The notes: generated by a model from the sequence alone, not told the origin. Positions 25,173-33,909 are shown, counted from the first letter of the stretch. The stretch: DNA of 64,000 nt from Polyangiaceae bacterium (GCA_025937895.1 JAICQL010000005.1:1-64000); one strand, 5' to 3'. Translations and numbers: made by a program.

Positions 25173-26621
25173 GTGACCCAGCGCAAATCCAGCCCCGAGC
25201 CAGAGCTGCGTTCTCCCATCCCGTTTGCGCCCCCCTCCAACGGGGAGTTCTGCCCGCGGCCCATGACAGCGCGGGCGCGCCGTGCGGAGGCGCTCTGGCG
25301 CCGCCTGGTGGAAGACAAGCATCGCCGGTTGGGCCTCAGCCGCCGGCAGTTCGTGGAGAGCGCGTGCGGCGTGGCCGCAGCCCTCTGGGCCATCAATCAG
25401 GCTGGCTGCGCCGACGGGGACGAGCGAAGCCGAGGCTCGGGCTACGCCGTCGACGACGGCATGCTGGAGGATCCGGAGCGCGCGCGCGTGGCGCTCTCGG
25501 GGGACGAGTTCATCTTCGACGTGCAGACGCATGTCTCGGAGCCGCTGACCCCGTTTGAGACGGACGATCCGCCCGAGCGAGCGCTCGACTTTATCAAGCA
25601 GATCTTCGTGCAGAGCGACACCACGGTGGCCTGCGTGACGGGCACGCCCGCGGTGCGCGGGCTGGGTGAGGGGGGCATCCAGGGCAATCGGCTGCTCAGC
25701 GAGCTGATCGACAGGTTGGCTGGGCCGCGCTTGATCCTGCACGCCAACGCCAACCCGGAGAACGGCGCTGCCGAGCTGGACTATCTCTCCGCGGTGGCAG
25801 CCGAATATCCCGTGTCCGCGTGGAAGATCTATCCACACGCGGGCCCGCTGCTGTTCGACAGCGAGGAGCTGGGCGGGCCCTTCGTGGAGCGAGCGCGCGC
25901 TCTCGGCGTGCGGCTCATAGCAGCCCATCGCGGCATCTCCAACGGTGGCGGCTACGCCAGCGCGGGCTCGCCGCGCGACATCGTGCGTGCCGCGAGCGCG
26001 GCGCCGGACGTGAATTTTCTGGTCTATCACTCGGGCTGGGAGAGCAGTGATGACGAGAACCACGCCTACGATCCCGAGCAGCTCGATCCGCGGGGTGTGG
26101 ACCGCCTCATCCGCGCGCTGGAGGAGAGCCAGCTCGGGCCCTCGAGCAACGTGTACGCGGAGCTGGGCTCGACCTGGTTCAACTTGATGGGTGAGCCCGA
26201 GCAGGCGGCGCACGTGCTGGGCAAGCTGCTGCGCTGGCTGGGGCCCGAGCGTGTCGTCTGGGGTACGGACTGCGTGTTCAACGGAGCTCCCCAGAGCCAG
26301 CTTGAAGCTTTTCGCGCCTTCCAGATCTCGGAGCAGATGCAGGCCGAGTTTGGCTATCCAGCGCTCACTGCCGAGATCAAGGCGCGCATCCTGGGCCTGA
26401 ACGGCGCCGCTGTATATGGTGTGGACCCAGCTCTGGTGCGCTTCGGCATCGCCAGCGACGACGTGGAGCGGCTGCGCAGCGCGCGCCGGGAGGATCCGCG
26501 CGCGGTGCCGCTGCCGGATCCAGCGCGCTACGAGGGCCCGCGCATGCGCGCCCAGTTCCTTGCGCTGCTACGTCGCGAGCAGCGCGCGGAGCAGCTGGCG
26601 CGCAGCCCGCGGCGCGGCTGA
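25173..26621 (+). CDS. Tat-exported amidohydrolase (Amidohydro_2 family)
   Basis: 482 aa from GTG 25173, chosen because RSPIPFAPPSNGEFCPRP is the kind of conserved N-terminal extension seen in this subfamily; ATG 25263 is the alternative. Residues ~50-80 (LSRRQFVESACGVAAALWAINQAGC) form a twin-arginine signal. The barrel domain has FIFDVQTHV (QxH metal site), VSAWKIYPHAG, LIAAHRGISN, FLVYHSGWE and WGTDCVF (GTD metal ligand). These are ligands of the ACMSD-like decarboxylase/hydrolase branch. Substrate unknown. A terminator separates it from the DUF1552 gene, so it is transcribed independently. Confidence 0.8.
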   Translation: MTQRKSSPEPELRSPIPFAPPSNGEFCPRPMTARARRAEALWRRLVEDKHRRLGLSRRQFVESACGVAAALWAINQAGCADGDERSRGSGYAVDDGMLEDPERARVALSGDEFIFDVQTHVSEPLTPFETDDPPERALDFIKQIFVQSDTTVACVTGTPAVRGLGEGGIQGNRLLSELIDRLAGPRLILHANANPENGAAELDYLSAVAAEYPVSAWKIYPHAGPLLFDSEELGGPFVERARALGVRLIAAHRGISNGGGYASAGSPRDIVRAASAAPDVNFLVYHSGWESSDDENHAYDPEQLDPRGVDRLIRALEESQLGPSSNVYAELGSTWFNLMGEPEQAAHVLGKLLRWLGPERVVWGTDCVFNGAPQSQLEAFRAFQISEQMQAEFGYPALTAEIKARILGLNGAAVYGVDPALVRFGIASDDVERLRSARREDPRAVPLPDPARYEGPRMRAQFLALLRREQRAEQLARSPRRG

Positions 26622-26637
26622 GCCGCCAAGCGTACGC

Positions 26638-27309
26638 TCAGGTGAGCAGCGCTTGCTCGGCCAGGTGCTCGCGCATCTGGCCGACGGTGTCACCGCTGTG
26701 GTCGATCTGAAACGCCGTCCAGCCTCGCGCGCGGGCAGCGGCCACGTTCTCTGCCAGATCATCGAAGAAGATGATCTGCGCCGGCGCCGGCGCCGCGCCC
26801 CCGAAGAATTGGCGCTCGGCGCGCTCGTAGATCTCCAGATCCGGCTTCGCGCAGCCCAGCAGGTGTGAGGCCAGCTGGTGGCGCAGCTCCCGCACGCACG
26901 GGTAGTCGCCCCGGCCATCTTCACCGATCAATCGCCGCCAATGGGCGGCGTTCGTGTTGCTCAGGCAAGCCGTGGTGACGGACGGCATGCGGTTGAGGGC
27001 CTGCACCAGCTCCAGCGCACCCGGATACTCCTGCAAGGTCCAGACGGCGTGGATGAGCTCCACCTCTTCAGTGCTGTAAGCGCCGCCGACCGCGTCCGCC
27101 AGCTCGGCGTAGTAGGCCTCACAGAGCAGCGCGCCGCGCTGGTAGCGCTCCACCACGTCGCGCCGGCGGGTGCGATACGCCTCGCTACCCAGCAGCTCGG
27201 GCGAGCGGTACGGCAGCTGCGCCTGGGTGCACGCCTCGTCCCAGCTGCGGCAGATGCGCACCAGCACTCCGCCAAGGTCAAAGCAGACGACACGCTCTGG
27301 AGCTTGCAT
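26638..27309 (-). CDS. HAD-superfamily hydrolase
   Basis: 223 aa. FDLGGVLVRI is motif I (usually DxGGVL; Asp11 nucleophile, with Gly in place of the usual second Asp), CLSNTNAAHW motif II, CAKPDLEIYERA motif III (Lys) and IIFFDDLAENV motif IV. This is the subfamily of YihX-like/epoxide-hydrolase-N-like HAD proteins. It most likely dephosphorylates a small molecule such as a sugar phosphate. The stop lies 16 bp from the convergent amidohydrolase stop. Confidence 0.85.
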   Translation of the reverse strand: MQAPERVVCFDLGGVLVRICRSWDEACTQAQLPYRSPELLGSEAYRTRRRDVVERYQRGALLCEAYYAELADAVGGAYSTEEVELIHAVWTLQEYPGALELVQALNRMPSVTTACLSNTNAAHWRRLIGEDGRGDYPCVRELRHQLASHLLGCAKPDLEIYERAERQFFGGAAPAPAQIIFFDDLAENVAAARARGWTAFQIDHSGDTVGQMREHLAEQALLT

Positions 27310-27395
27310 ATTTCGGCCTGAGCTTAGTCGACTCCGCCGCGCTCGCCAGTCACCCGGCGGTGGCCGTGGGCTCGTTGCGGCTCTAGAGTACGGGC

Positions 27396-28001
27396 ATGGC
27401 CATACGCAAGATCGCCCAGCTGGGCGAGCCCGTGCTCCGGCTGGAGGCGCGAGCCGTGAGCAGAGAGGAGTTGCTGTCAGCCGACAGGCAACGTTTCATC
27501 GACGACATGATCGACACCATGCGCGACGCGGACGGCGCCGGACTGGCGGCGCCCCAGGTGTACGAGTCCGTGCAGCTGGTGGTGATCGAGCTGGCCACCG
27601 CGCGCCGCTATCCCGGCGTGGAGCGTATCCCGCTGCTGGTGCTGGCCAACCCTGTCGTCACGCCGCTGGTCGGGCAGGGCGGCGTGCTCGCCGATGAGGA
27701 CGCGATCACCGTATACGAGGGCTGCCTCTCCGTGACCGGCATGCGCGGCCGCGTGCGCAGACCGCGCAAGGTTCGGGTCCAGGCGCTCGATCGCGAGGGC
27801 AACCCGCTGGACTTCGTCTGGGAGGGCTTTCGCGCCGCCGTCGTGCAACACGAGGTGGACCACCTGCAGGGCACCCTCTTCATCGATCGCGCCCTGCCCA
27901 GGAGCTTGATCTTCCTGCGCGAATACGAGCGCTATGTGCCGCCCGAGCAGCGGGTGCTGGATGGCGCTCACGTGGCCCCCGTCGCGCCTGCCGTGTCGTG
28001 A
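27396..28001 (+). CDS. def: Peptide deformylase
   Basis: 201 aa. All three catalytic boxes are present: GAGLAAPQV (box 1), EGCLSV with the metal Cys (box 2) and QHEVDHLQG with HExxH (box 3). It removes the N-formyl group from nascent proteins using a divalent metal, normally iron. The C-terminal ~25 residues extend slightly beyond the minimal enzyme. No fmt or other translation gene is adjacent. Confidence 0.95.
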   Translation: MAIRKIAQLGEPVLRLEARAVSREELLSADRQRFIDDMIDTMRDADGAGLAAPQVYESVQLVVIELATARRYPGVERIPLLVLANPVVTPLVGQGGVLADEDAITVYEGCLSVTGMRGRVRRPRKVRVQALDREGNPLDFVWEGFRAAVVQHEVDHLQGTLFIDRALPRSLIFLREYERYVPPEQRVLDGAHVAPVAPAVS

Positions 28002-28030
28002 GCCGCCCTTTGGTTGCGCGGGGCCGCTGG

Positions 28031-28058
28031 CAGGGCACCGCGCGGCTGCGGTGCCCTG
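28031..28058. terminator. Bidirectional hairpin between convergent def and peroxiredoxin genes
   Basis: CAGGGCACCGC (28031-28041) and GCGGTGCCCTG (28048-28058) form a perfect 11-bp stem with a six-base loop. It lies 29 bases after the def stop and 13 bases before the convergent stop. Confidence 0.7.
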
Positions 28059-28071
28059 GGCCGCTGCGGGC

Positions 28072-28776
28072 TCAGCCGGCCTTGGGCGCAGCGGGCTCCG
28101 TGGCACCGGACGGGACCGGGCTGGCGTTCGCCGCTTCCAGCACCTGCCGCGCGTGCTCTGCCGGAGTCACCTCACGCCAGATCTGCTTGATGTTGCCATC
28201 CGTGCCGATCAGGAAGGTCTGGCGCGCCGCAAACTCCCCACCGCGAACGGGCACGCCAAAGGCCTCGGTGACCTTCTTGTCCGAGTCCACGACCAGGTTG
28301 AACGGTAGCTGGTGTTTCTCGATGAAAGCCGTGTGCGAAGCGGCGTCCTGAAGCGACACCCCGAACACCTCGATGCCCGCCTTCTGGAAGGCCTCCCACT
28401 GATCGCGGATGCCCTGCGCCTCCACGGTGCACCCGGGGGTGTCGTCCTTCGGGTAGAAGTACAGTACCACCTGTTTCCCCTTCAGGCTGGCGAGGTCCAC
28501 GGAGTCTCCGTTCTGCAGGGCGAGCTTCACGGCGGGGGCGGGCTCGCCTTCCTTCAGCCCGGCGGTCTCCTGGGAGCCCGTGCTGCCGGGCGCAGTGCTA
28601 CCGGGCGCGGTGCTACCGGGCGCGGTGCTACCGGGAGTGGGGGCCGCCGCCGCCTCCGGCTGGGCACTCTGGGTCACCGTCTGCGTGGTGGACGGCGCCG
28701 GGGCCTCCGCCTTCTGACACGCCGCGGAGCCGAGGACTACGATCGCAACGAAACCAGAAATCCATTTGTCGTGCAT
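28072..28776 (-). CDS. Lipoprotein peroxiredoxin (Bcp/PrxQ family)
   Basis: 234 aa from ATG 28776, which gives a lipoprotein signal ending VLGSAAC (Cys20). Residues ~22-75 are a low-complexity linker with four PGSTA units. The peroxiredoxin domain follows: LKEGEPAPAVKL, VVLYFYPKDDTPGCTVEAQ with the peroxidatic Cys, FGVSLQDAASH, LPFNLVVDSDKKVTEAFGV and RQTFLIGTDG. The position five residues after the peroxidatic Cys, often the resolving Cys in Bcp, is Gln here, so it probably works as a 1-Cys enzyme. Lipidation places it in the periplasm. Confidence 0.85.
   Translation of the reverse strand: MHDKWISGFVAIVVLGSAACQKAEAPAPSTTQTVTQSAQPEAAAAPTPGSTAPGSTAPGSTAPGSTGSQETAGLKEGEPAPAVKLALQNGDSVDLASLKGKQVVLYFYPKDDTPGCTVEAQGIRDQWEAFQKAGIEVFGVSLQDAASHTAFIEKHQLPFNLVVDSDKKVTEAFGVPVRGGEFAARQTFLIGTDGNIKQIWREVTPAEHARQVLEAANASPVPSGATEPAAPKAG
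28580..28639. repeat. 15-bp tandem repeat, 4 copies, in the peroxiredoxin linker
   Basis: Unit GTGCTACCGGGCGCG, copies at 28580, 28595, 28610 and 28625; the two central copies are identical. It encodes the PGSTA linker repeat. Confidence 0.95.
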
Positions 28777-28925
28777 CTTTGCCCCATGCCCCTGGCCTCG
28801 CGGGGCGTCAAGCGGGACGATCGCCCGGCGCGCCTCGTTCACGGCGGGCCACGAAAAGTCTGCGCGGCCCTGGTCCGCTGGGCTACGACCTCCGCCCGCC
28901 AGTTCAGGCTGCTACCCAAGAGCAC

Positions 28926-29669
28926 ATGACAAAGCCCGATGCACTGTGCGAGGTGAGCCGCCGCCTCTCGGCGCGAGTGTCGCGCCTGCGCTTTGGCGAG
29001 CCCGTCGCGTACACGTACAATCCGCTCGCGTACGCGCGGGAGCCGCACGAGGCGTATCTCACGCGCTACGGCCAGGGCCCCAAGCGCTTCGTGCTGCTGG
29101 GCATGAATCCGGGGCCGTTCGGCATGGCGCAGACGGGCGTGCCCTTCGGGGATGTCGGCATGGTGCGCGACTGGCTGCGCATCTCCGGCAAGGTGCAGCG
29201 GCCCAGGTCGGAGCATCCGCGGCGGCCCGTGCTGGGCTTCGAGTGTCCCCGCTGCGAGGTGAGCGGCACCCGCCTGTGGGGCTGGGTCAAGCAGCGCTTC
29301 GAGACGCCGGAGCGCTTCTTCGCCGACTTCTTCGTGGTCAACTACTGCCCGCTGGTGTTCGTGGAGGAGAGCGGGCGAAACCGCACCCCCGACCGCCTGC
29401 CACCGGCGGAGCGCGACGCGCTCTTGCAGGCCTGCGACCTCGCGCTGACTGAAGTCGCCGCCCTGCTGAAGCCGGAGCGCGTGATCGGCGTGGGTGGCTT
29501 CGCGGAGCGGCGCGCTCGCGAGGTGCTGGGCCCCAGTGGTGTGACCGTCTCCAGCATCCTGCACCCGAGCCCGGCGAGCCCGCTGGCAAACAAGGACTGG
29601 GCCGGCTCCATCGAAGCGCAGCTGCGCGAAGCGGGGATCCCCCTGCCGGAAGCGGCGCATCCCCGCTAG
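28926..29669 (+). CDS. SMUG1-type single-strand-selective uracil-DNA glycosylase
   Basis: 247 aa. The active-site motifs are those of family 3 uracil-DNA glycosylases: GMNPGPFGMAQTGVPFG (motif 1), NYCPLVF with the pyrimidine-binding Asn, and HPSPASP (motif 2). It removes uracil and related oxidised pyrimidines from DNA. The length is close to animal SMUG1. Bacterial SMUG1-like proteins are patchily distributed. The gene stands alone, about 150 bp from the divergent peroxiredoxin gene, and is convergent with fur. Confidence 0.9.
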   Translation: MTKPDALCEVSRRLSARVSRLRFGEPVAYTYNPLAYAREPHEAYLTRYGQGPKRFVLLGMNPGPFGMAQTGVPFGDVGMVRDWLRISGKVQRPRSEHPRRPVLGFECPRCEVSGTRLWGWVKQRFETPERFFADFFVVNYCPLVFVEESGRNRTPDRLPPAERDALLQACDLALTEVAALLKPERVIGVGGFAERRAREVLGPSGVTVSSILHPSPASPLANKDWAGSIEAQLREAGIPLPEAAHPR

Positions 29670-29689
29670 CGCCAGTCTCTCCTCCCCCG

Positions 29690-29717
29690 CGTGCGCTCTT
29701 GGGCTGGCGAGCGCACG
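29690..29717. terminator. Hairpin between convergent SMUG1 and fur genes
   Basis: CGTGCGCTC (29690-29698) and GAGCGCACG (29709-29717) are perfectly complementary with a ten-base loop, in the 97-bp gap between the two stop codons. It has no clear T-tract. Confidence 0.6.
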
Positions 29718-29766
29718 ACCAGCCCGAGCGCGCCCGAAAACCAGCGCGGCGCGCCGGGACGAGCAG

Positions 29767-30249
29767 TCAGCCCCTCGAGCTGCGTGACTTGCTGGGCGCG
29801 GGCGTGCAGTCCGAACAGTAGCCGTAGAGCTGATGAGTATGGGACTGCAGCTTGAAGCCCAGCTGCTCCGCCACCCGCTCCTGCAGTTGCTCGATCAGGG
29901 GCTCCTCGAACTCGCGGATCTTGCCGCAGGTCATGCAGATGATGTGATCGTGGTGCTTGTCGCCCACGTGCAGCTCGAAGCGCGTGCCCTCGTGATCGGC
30001 GAAGCGGTGCTCCTGCAGCAGGCCCGACTCCACGAGCATGCGCAGGGTGCGATACACCGTCGCCGAGCCGACGGTGGAGTCAGCCTGCCGCACGTCGGCG
30101 ATCAGGTCGTCGGCGGTGAAGTGCTCGCCGATCTCGAACAGGCGATCGAGGATGAGCCGCCGCTGGCTCGTCGAACGCAGGCCCTTGCGGCCCATGACGG
30201 ATTCGAGTTCGGCCCTCAGACGCTTTCGCTCTCTCAACTCCGCTGCCAT
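29767..30249 (-). CDS. fur: Fur-family metal-dependent transcriptional regulator
   Basis: 160 aa from ATG 30249. Winged helix RSTSQRRLILDRLFEIGEHFTADDL..VGSATVYRTLRMLVESGLL, then HVGDKHHDHIICMTCGKIREFEEPLIEQL (regulatory metal site plus first zinc CxxC) and SHTHQLYGYCSDC (second CxxC). This pattern is classical Fur; PerR-type function cannot be excluded, especially since a peroxiredoxin gene lies 256 bp upstream on the same strand. No clear Fur box was recognised in the region before the gene. Confidence 0.85.
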   Translation of the reverse strand: MAAELRERKRLRAELESVMGRKGLRSTSQRRLILDRLFEIGEHFTADDLIADVRQADSTVGSATVYRTLRMLVESGLLQEHRFADHEGTRFELHVGDKHHDHIICMTCGKIREFEEPLIEQLQERVAEQLGFKLQSHTHQLYGYCSDCTPAPSKSRSSRG

Positions 30250-30505
30250 CGCTGACTCCGTCTCCTTCCCCCGAGGTCGCGGCGCGCCCGGCGTTCGGGA
30301 AGACAACACATTACAGCACATCCTCGCTTCAGTGGCGGGATATTGGGCAGAGTTGACGCTGGTGTGCCGTTCCGGCGCTGGTTGCGCACCGTCGGGCTGC
30401 CGGTTCAGCGGCAAAGGGGATGCTGGATCTCCGAGCCACTCCAGGCCGGTAGGACCTGTCCCATCGACCCGGAATGACCGCGGCGCAGCCCCGATGGGCT
30501 CGGCT

Positions 30506-31141
30506 CTATTTGTTGGGCTGCGGCGTGATGCGCAGATACGGCTTCACGGTGCGGAAGCCTTTGGGGAACTTCTGGCGCGCCTGCTCGTCCGAGAGCGAGG
30601 GGACGACGATCACGTCGTCGCCGTCTTTCCAGTTTACCGGTGTGGCGACGCTGTGACTTGCGGTGAGCTGCAGCGAGTCCAGCACTCGTAAGATCTCGGC
30701 GAAGTTGCGGCCCGTGCTCGCGGGGTAGGTCAATGTAAGCTTGATCTTCTTGTCGGGCCCGATGATGTACACCGCGCGAACGGTCAGCGTGTCGCTCGCG
30801 TTCGGATGGATCATGTCGTAGAGCTGCGAGATCTTGCGCTCCGGATCTGCGATCAGGGGATAGTCGGGCCGGCACCCCTGCGTCTCCTCGATGTCTCCCG
30901 ACCAGCGGCGGTGGTCATCCACCGAGTCCACGCTCAGCGCGAGCACCTTGGTGTTACGCCTGGCAAACTCCGCCTTGAGCCGCGCCACCTCGCCCAGCTC
31001 GGTCGTGCAAACGGGCGTGAAATCCTTCGGGTGGGAGAACAAGATGCCCCAGCTGTTGCCGAGCCACTCGTGAAAGCGGATGGTGCCTTCGGTCGTCTGC
31101 GCCTCGAAGTCGGGCGCAATGTCGCCCAGTCGAATTGCCAT
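30506..31141 (-). CDS. Prx6-like 1-Cys peroxiredoxin
   Basis: 211 aa. Peroxidatic-Cys motif SHPKDFTPVCTTELGEVARL, then ALSVDSVDDHRRWSGDIEE, IADPERKISQLYDMIHPN and VRAVYIIGPDKKIKLTLTYPASTGRNF..VLDSLQLTA. The C-terminal VATPVNWKDGDDVIVVPSLSDEQA is the Prx6 arm. It reduces peroxides in the cytoplasm. An AGGA eight bases before the ATG is a good ribosome-binding site. The fur gene lies downstream in the same orientation. Confidence 0.92.
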   Translation of the reverse strand: MAIRLGDIAPDFEAQTTEGTIRFHEWLGNSWGILFSHPKDFTPVCTTELGEVARLKAEFARRNTKVLALSVDSVDDHRRWSGDIEETQGCRPDYPLIADPERKISQLYDMIHPNASDTLTVRAVYIIGPDKKIKLTLTYPASTGRNFAEILRVLDSLQLTASHSVATPVNWKDGDDVIVVPSLSDEQARQKFPKGFRTVKPYLRITPQPNK

Positions 31142-31290
31142 GTGAGATCGTCCTTTCTACAAAGCCACGGGGCCGCCGGTCCGCGCCGTACCCCCCAGGC
31201 GGGCTCCGAGCCTGTTATAAGCCATCGAATCGAGCGCCGCACAGCGCCGCCGGCAGGTTTTTCGGCGGCCGCCCATGGTCGGCGGGCCGA

Positions 31291-31300
31291 CACTATAGTG
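31291..31300. promoter_or_regulatory. Perfect palindrome upstream of the maleylacetate-reductase-like gene
   Basis: CACTATAGTG is a 10-bp perfect palindrome 36 bases before the start codon and contains a TATAGT that could act as a -10 element. It is AT-rich relative to its surroundings. An operator/promoter role is inference. Confidence 0.3.
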
Positions 31301-31335
31301 GACCTGAATGGTATGATTGTGGACAAGGTTCGGGC

Positions 31336-32355
31336 ATGACGAGCCCCACATCTCCTCCCCTTGCCGAGGCGCGCGAGCCCCACATCGATCACGCCGGACT
31401 CGCCGCTCTGCGGCCCACGCTGCGCGCAGCCGAGCGCTGTCGCATCTTCGTCATCCAGGGCGAGAGCGGGCGCCACACCGCGCGCCTGCAGGCCGAGCTC
31501 GGCGGGCTGGAGCTACAGTGGTTCAGCGAGGCACGGCGCCACGTACCGCGTGAGCTCGTGGAGCGAGCGTCACGCGCGCTCGCCGCGTTCCGCGCCGACA
31601 CGGTGCTGTGCATCGGCGGCGGGTCCACCACCGGACTGGGCAAGGCGCTGCGCCTGGCGCACGCCTTCTACTTCGTCGTGGTCCCCACCACGTATGCGGG
31701 CTCCGAGCTGACCAACCTGTATGGCGTCACCTCGGCTGCTGGCAAGCAGACGGGGCGGGACTGGCGGGTGGTGCCCGACGTGGTGCTCTATGACGTGGAG
31801 CTCACCCTGGGCATGCCGGCGCGGCTGGCCGTGACCAGTCTGCTCAACGCGCTGGCACATCCGGTGAGTGTGCTCTCCACGGGCGCGCTCGATGCAGAAG
31901 GGCAGCGTATGGCGCTGAGGGCAGCAGGGGCTGTCCAGCGGGCGCTGGCTGCGCTGCTCAGCCAGCCCGCGGAGCGCGCCAGCCGCCGCGCGGCGTTCGA
32001 GGCCACGGTGCTGGCGGGGCGAGTCCTGGCGAGCTTCCCCGTGGGGCTGCATCACCGCCTGGCGCACCTGCTGGGCGGGCAATTCGATCTCGATCACGCC
32101 GGATTGCACAGCGTGCTGCTGGCGTACTCCCTGGCGGAGCTGCGAGGGCGCTTGCCCGGCGTGTTTGCGGCGCTGTGCGCGGAGCTCGGAACTGACGATC
32201 TGGCAGCGTTCTGCCGGCAGGCGCTGCTGACGGCGGGGGCGAGCACCTCGCTGGAGCAGCTGGGCGTCCGCTGGGAGCCGCTCGAGCGGCTGCTCGCGGC
32301 GCACCCCGAGCTGCCGCGCCCGTTGCTGGAGGCGGCTTATCGCGGAGCGCCTTAG
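31336..32355 (+). CDS. Iron-containing alcohol dehydrogenase, maleylacetate reductase-like
   Basis: 339 aa. The dinucleotide-binding CIGGGSTTGLGKALRL, then VPTTYAGSELTNLYGVTS, VLYDVELTLGMP, NALAHPVSVL and FPVGLHHRLAHLLGGQFDLDHAGLHSVLLAY carry the His residues expected for this family. The pattern fits maleylacetate reductase (MacA/TftE type), which funnels hydroxyquinol or chlorocatechol products into 3-oxoadipate. An eight-codon reading frame at 31313-31339 overlaps the start by ATGA and could couple translation. It overlaps the end of the convergent VOC gene by 4 bp. Confidence 0.8.
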   Translation: MTSPTSPPLAEAREPHIDHAGLAALRPTLRAAERCRIFVIQGESGRHTARLQAELGGLELQWFSEARRHVPRELVERASRALAAFRADTVLCIGGGSTTGLGKALRLAHAFYFVVVPTTYAGSELTNLYGVTSAAGKQTGRDWRVVPDVVLYDVELTLGMPARLAVTSLLNALAHPVSVLSTGALDAEGQRMALRAAGAVQRALAALLSQPAERASRRAAFEATVLAGRVLASFPVGLHHRLAHLLGGQFDLDHAGLHSVLLAYSLAELRGRLPGVFAALCAELGTDDLAAFCRQALLTAGASTSLEQLGVRWEPLERLLAAHPELPRPLLEAAYRGAP

Positions 32356-32897
32356 CGCGCCCCGGAGCTCTCTGCCGTGGCGTTGCCGGGCGCGGGCGGC
32401 ACGGTGGTGACCGCCAACCTGCTCTTGCGCGACTGCCAGCGATCGAGCTTGCCCCGCGCATCATTCTTGCGCGGGTCAGTGGCGTCGGTGTGGTTTGGGA
32501 GCTTGGCCGTCAGCTCGATCACGTAGCCGTTGGGATCGCGGAAGTAGATCGAGTGAATGAAGTGATGATCGGAGATGCCGCGCGTCTGCACGCCACGCCT
32601 CGGCCCCTCCTCGAACATTCGCTGCAGGTCCGCGTAGTCCACCTCGAGGGCGATGTGCAGATCATAGTCGGACTGCGCCTTGAACTCGAACGGCTCACTC
32701 GGCACCTCGAAGAAGGCGAGGTGTGAGCCGTCGTCCAGGCGATAGAAGGTGTGCAGCGCCTCGGTGGTGCGGCCCGTCTTCGTCTCCTTGATCTCCAAGG
32801 TGGTCACCAGAGGTAGCCCGAGGAAGTCCTCGTAGAAGCGCCGTGTCTCTTCCGAGTCGCGGCAGCGGTAGGCGTTGTGATGCAGTCCTTTGATCAT
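32352..32897 (-). CDS. VOC-family protein (glyoxalase/extradiol dioxygenase-like)
   Basis: 181 aa, a single vicinal-oxygen-chelate domain pair. LHHNAYRCRDSEETRRFYEDFLGLPLV is the first half, and DYDLHIALEV..HFIHSIYFRDPNGYVIELTAKL the second. The His near the N-terminus, the His in DLHIALEV and the Glu in VIELTA are candidate metal ligands. The last ~45 residues are basic and low complexity. Ring cleavage or lactone/thiol chemistry are both possible. Its neighbours (maleylacetate reductase, GST, acyl-CoA ligase) favour an aromatic-compound role, but this is inference. Confidence 0.8.
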   Translation of the reverse strand: MIKGLHHNAYRCRDSEETRRFYEDFLGLPLVTTLEIKETKTGRTTEALHTFYRLDDGSHLAFFEVPSEPFEFKAQSDYDLHIALEVDYADLQRMFEEGPRRGVQTRGISDHHFIHSIYFRDPNGYVIELTAKLPNHTDATDPRKNDARGKLDRWQSRKSRLAVTTVPPAPGNATAESSGAR

Positions 32898-32981
32898 GTG
32901 AAACTCGACGGTGGCAGGAGCGGAGGAGGGCAGGGGCGCGGCCCGGCAGGCGCCCCTTCGGCTCCTCGGACGTAGGTCAGC

Positions 32982-33653
32982 TCAGATGGTGACGAAGGGC
33001 GTGTCCTTCACATAGCTGGCAAAGCCATACAGCGCCTCGTTCACCTTACCCCAGCTCTTCAGCTGCTTCATGGTTCCGACCCAGCGGTGGACGTTTGGAT
33101 ACTTGGAGAAGTCGCAGCGGGTGAGCTCACCCAAGGTGACCAGACAGACACCAAAGTAGTCCGCGATGGTGATGGAATCACCGACGACGTAGTTGCGCTT
33201 GCCGATGATGTCATCGTTCAGGATCTTGAACCAGTTCTGGGTCCGCTGCAGGGCCCATTCAATCACCTGCTTTTGCGCCTCATCCGTGGCCCGCTTGTGA
33301 TTGGGGAACACCTGCGGGTAGCAGAGCCCGTACGCGAAATCGCGGTAGAAGTTGGTGTTGAACCAGTCCATCGCCTCGTTGACCTTGGCGCGCTTCTTCA
33401 GATCTTTCGGGTAGGTGGGGGAGTCGATCTTGTCGGCCAGGTACTTCAAAATGGCCGAGCTCTCGCTCAGGCGCAGGTCACCGTCCTCCAGCACCGGCAC
33501 CATCTTGCTCGGATTCACCGCGGCGAAGGCAGCCTGCATGTGCTCCCCCTTCATCAGATCGACCAGCTGCTCATCGACCTGGATGCCGTTCTCGGCGATG
33601 AACAGTCGAACAGGCCGACTCGTCATGGACACCGGATGCATGTAAAGTTTCAT
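32982..33653 (-). CDS. Glutathione S-transferase
   Basis: 223 aa. N-terminal thioredoxin-fold KLYMHPVSMTSRPVRLFIAENGI (Ser at the catalytic position, as in theta/zeta classes), NPSKMVPVLEDGDLRLSESSAILKYLADK with the cis-Pro and SES glutathione contacts, then a helical domain with VVGDSITIADYFGVCLV. GGGAAGAG lies upstream of the ATG. A zeta-type isomerase for maleylpyruvate or maleylacetoacetate would suit the neighbourhood, but the SSxxSxRxR signature is not present, so class is uncertain. Confidence 0.88.
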   Translation of the reverse strand: MKLYMHPVSMTSRPVRLFIAENGIQVDEQLVDLMKGEHMQAAFAAVNPSKMVPVLEDGDLRLSESSAILKYLADKIDSPTYPKDLKKRAKVNEAMDWFNTNFYRDFAYGLCYPQVFPNHKRATDEAQKQVIEWALQRTQNWFKILNDDIIGKRNYVVGDSITIADYFGVCLVTLGELTRCDFSKYPNVHRWVGTMKQLKSWGKVNEALYGFASYVKDTPFVTI

Positions 33654-33909
33654 TGGTTACTCTTCCCTCGGGTAGGCTGATGTGCGTCGCTCCGAATTTC
33701 GGTGAGACGAAGGCGAGGTTATCCGAAATCCGGGAACGCCACGCAACTGTCCGGCCAGCACCGCCCGGGCGGGACCGGGTGAGCGTCCGAAGCAAGGGCT
33801 CTAGCTGAGCGCAAAGACGGGCAAGAGTTGTCCCCGCTGGTACCAACGTCGTCCGGGGGTGCGCGGGTGTAAGTCGGCGGTGGCCGTACGCAGCGGCGGA
33901 GCCGTCCGC

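Noticed and set aside
30250-30505. Fur box between fur and the Prx6-like gene
   Set aside because: No 7-1-7 or GATAAT-type dyad could be found; only weak AT-rich stretches.
30806-31339. Plus-strand frame opposite the Prx6-like gene ending at the reductase start
   Set aside because: It is antisense to a clear peroxiredoxin; only its last eight codons (31313-31339) are outside it and are mentioned as a possible coupling peptide.
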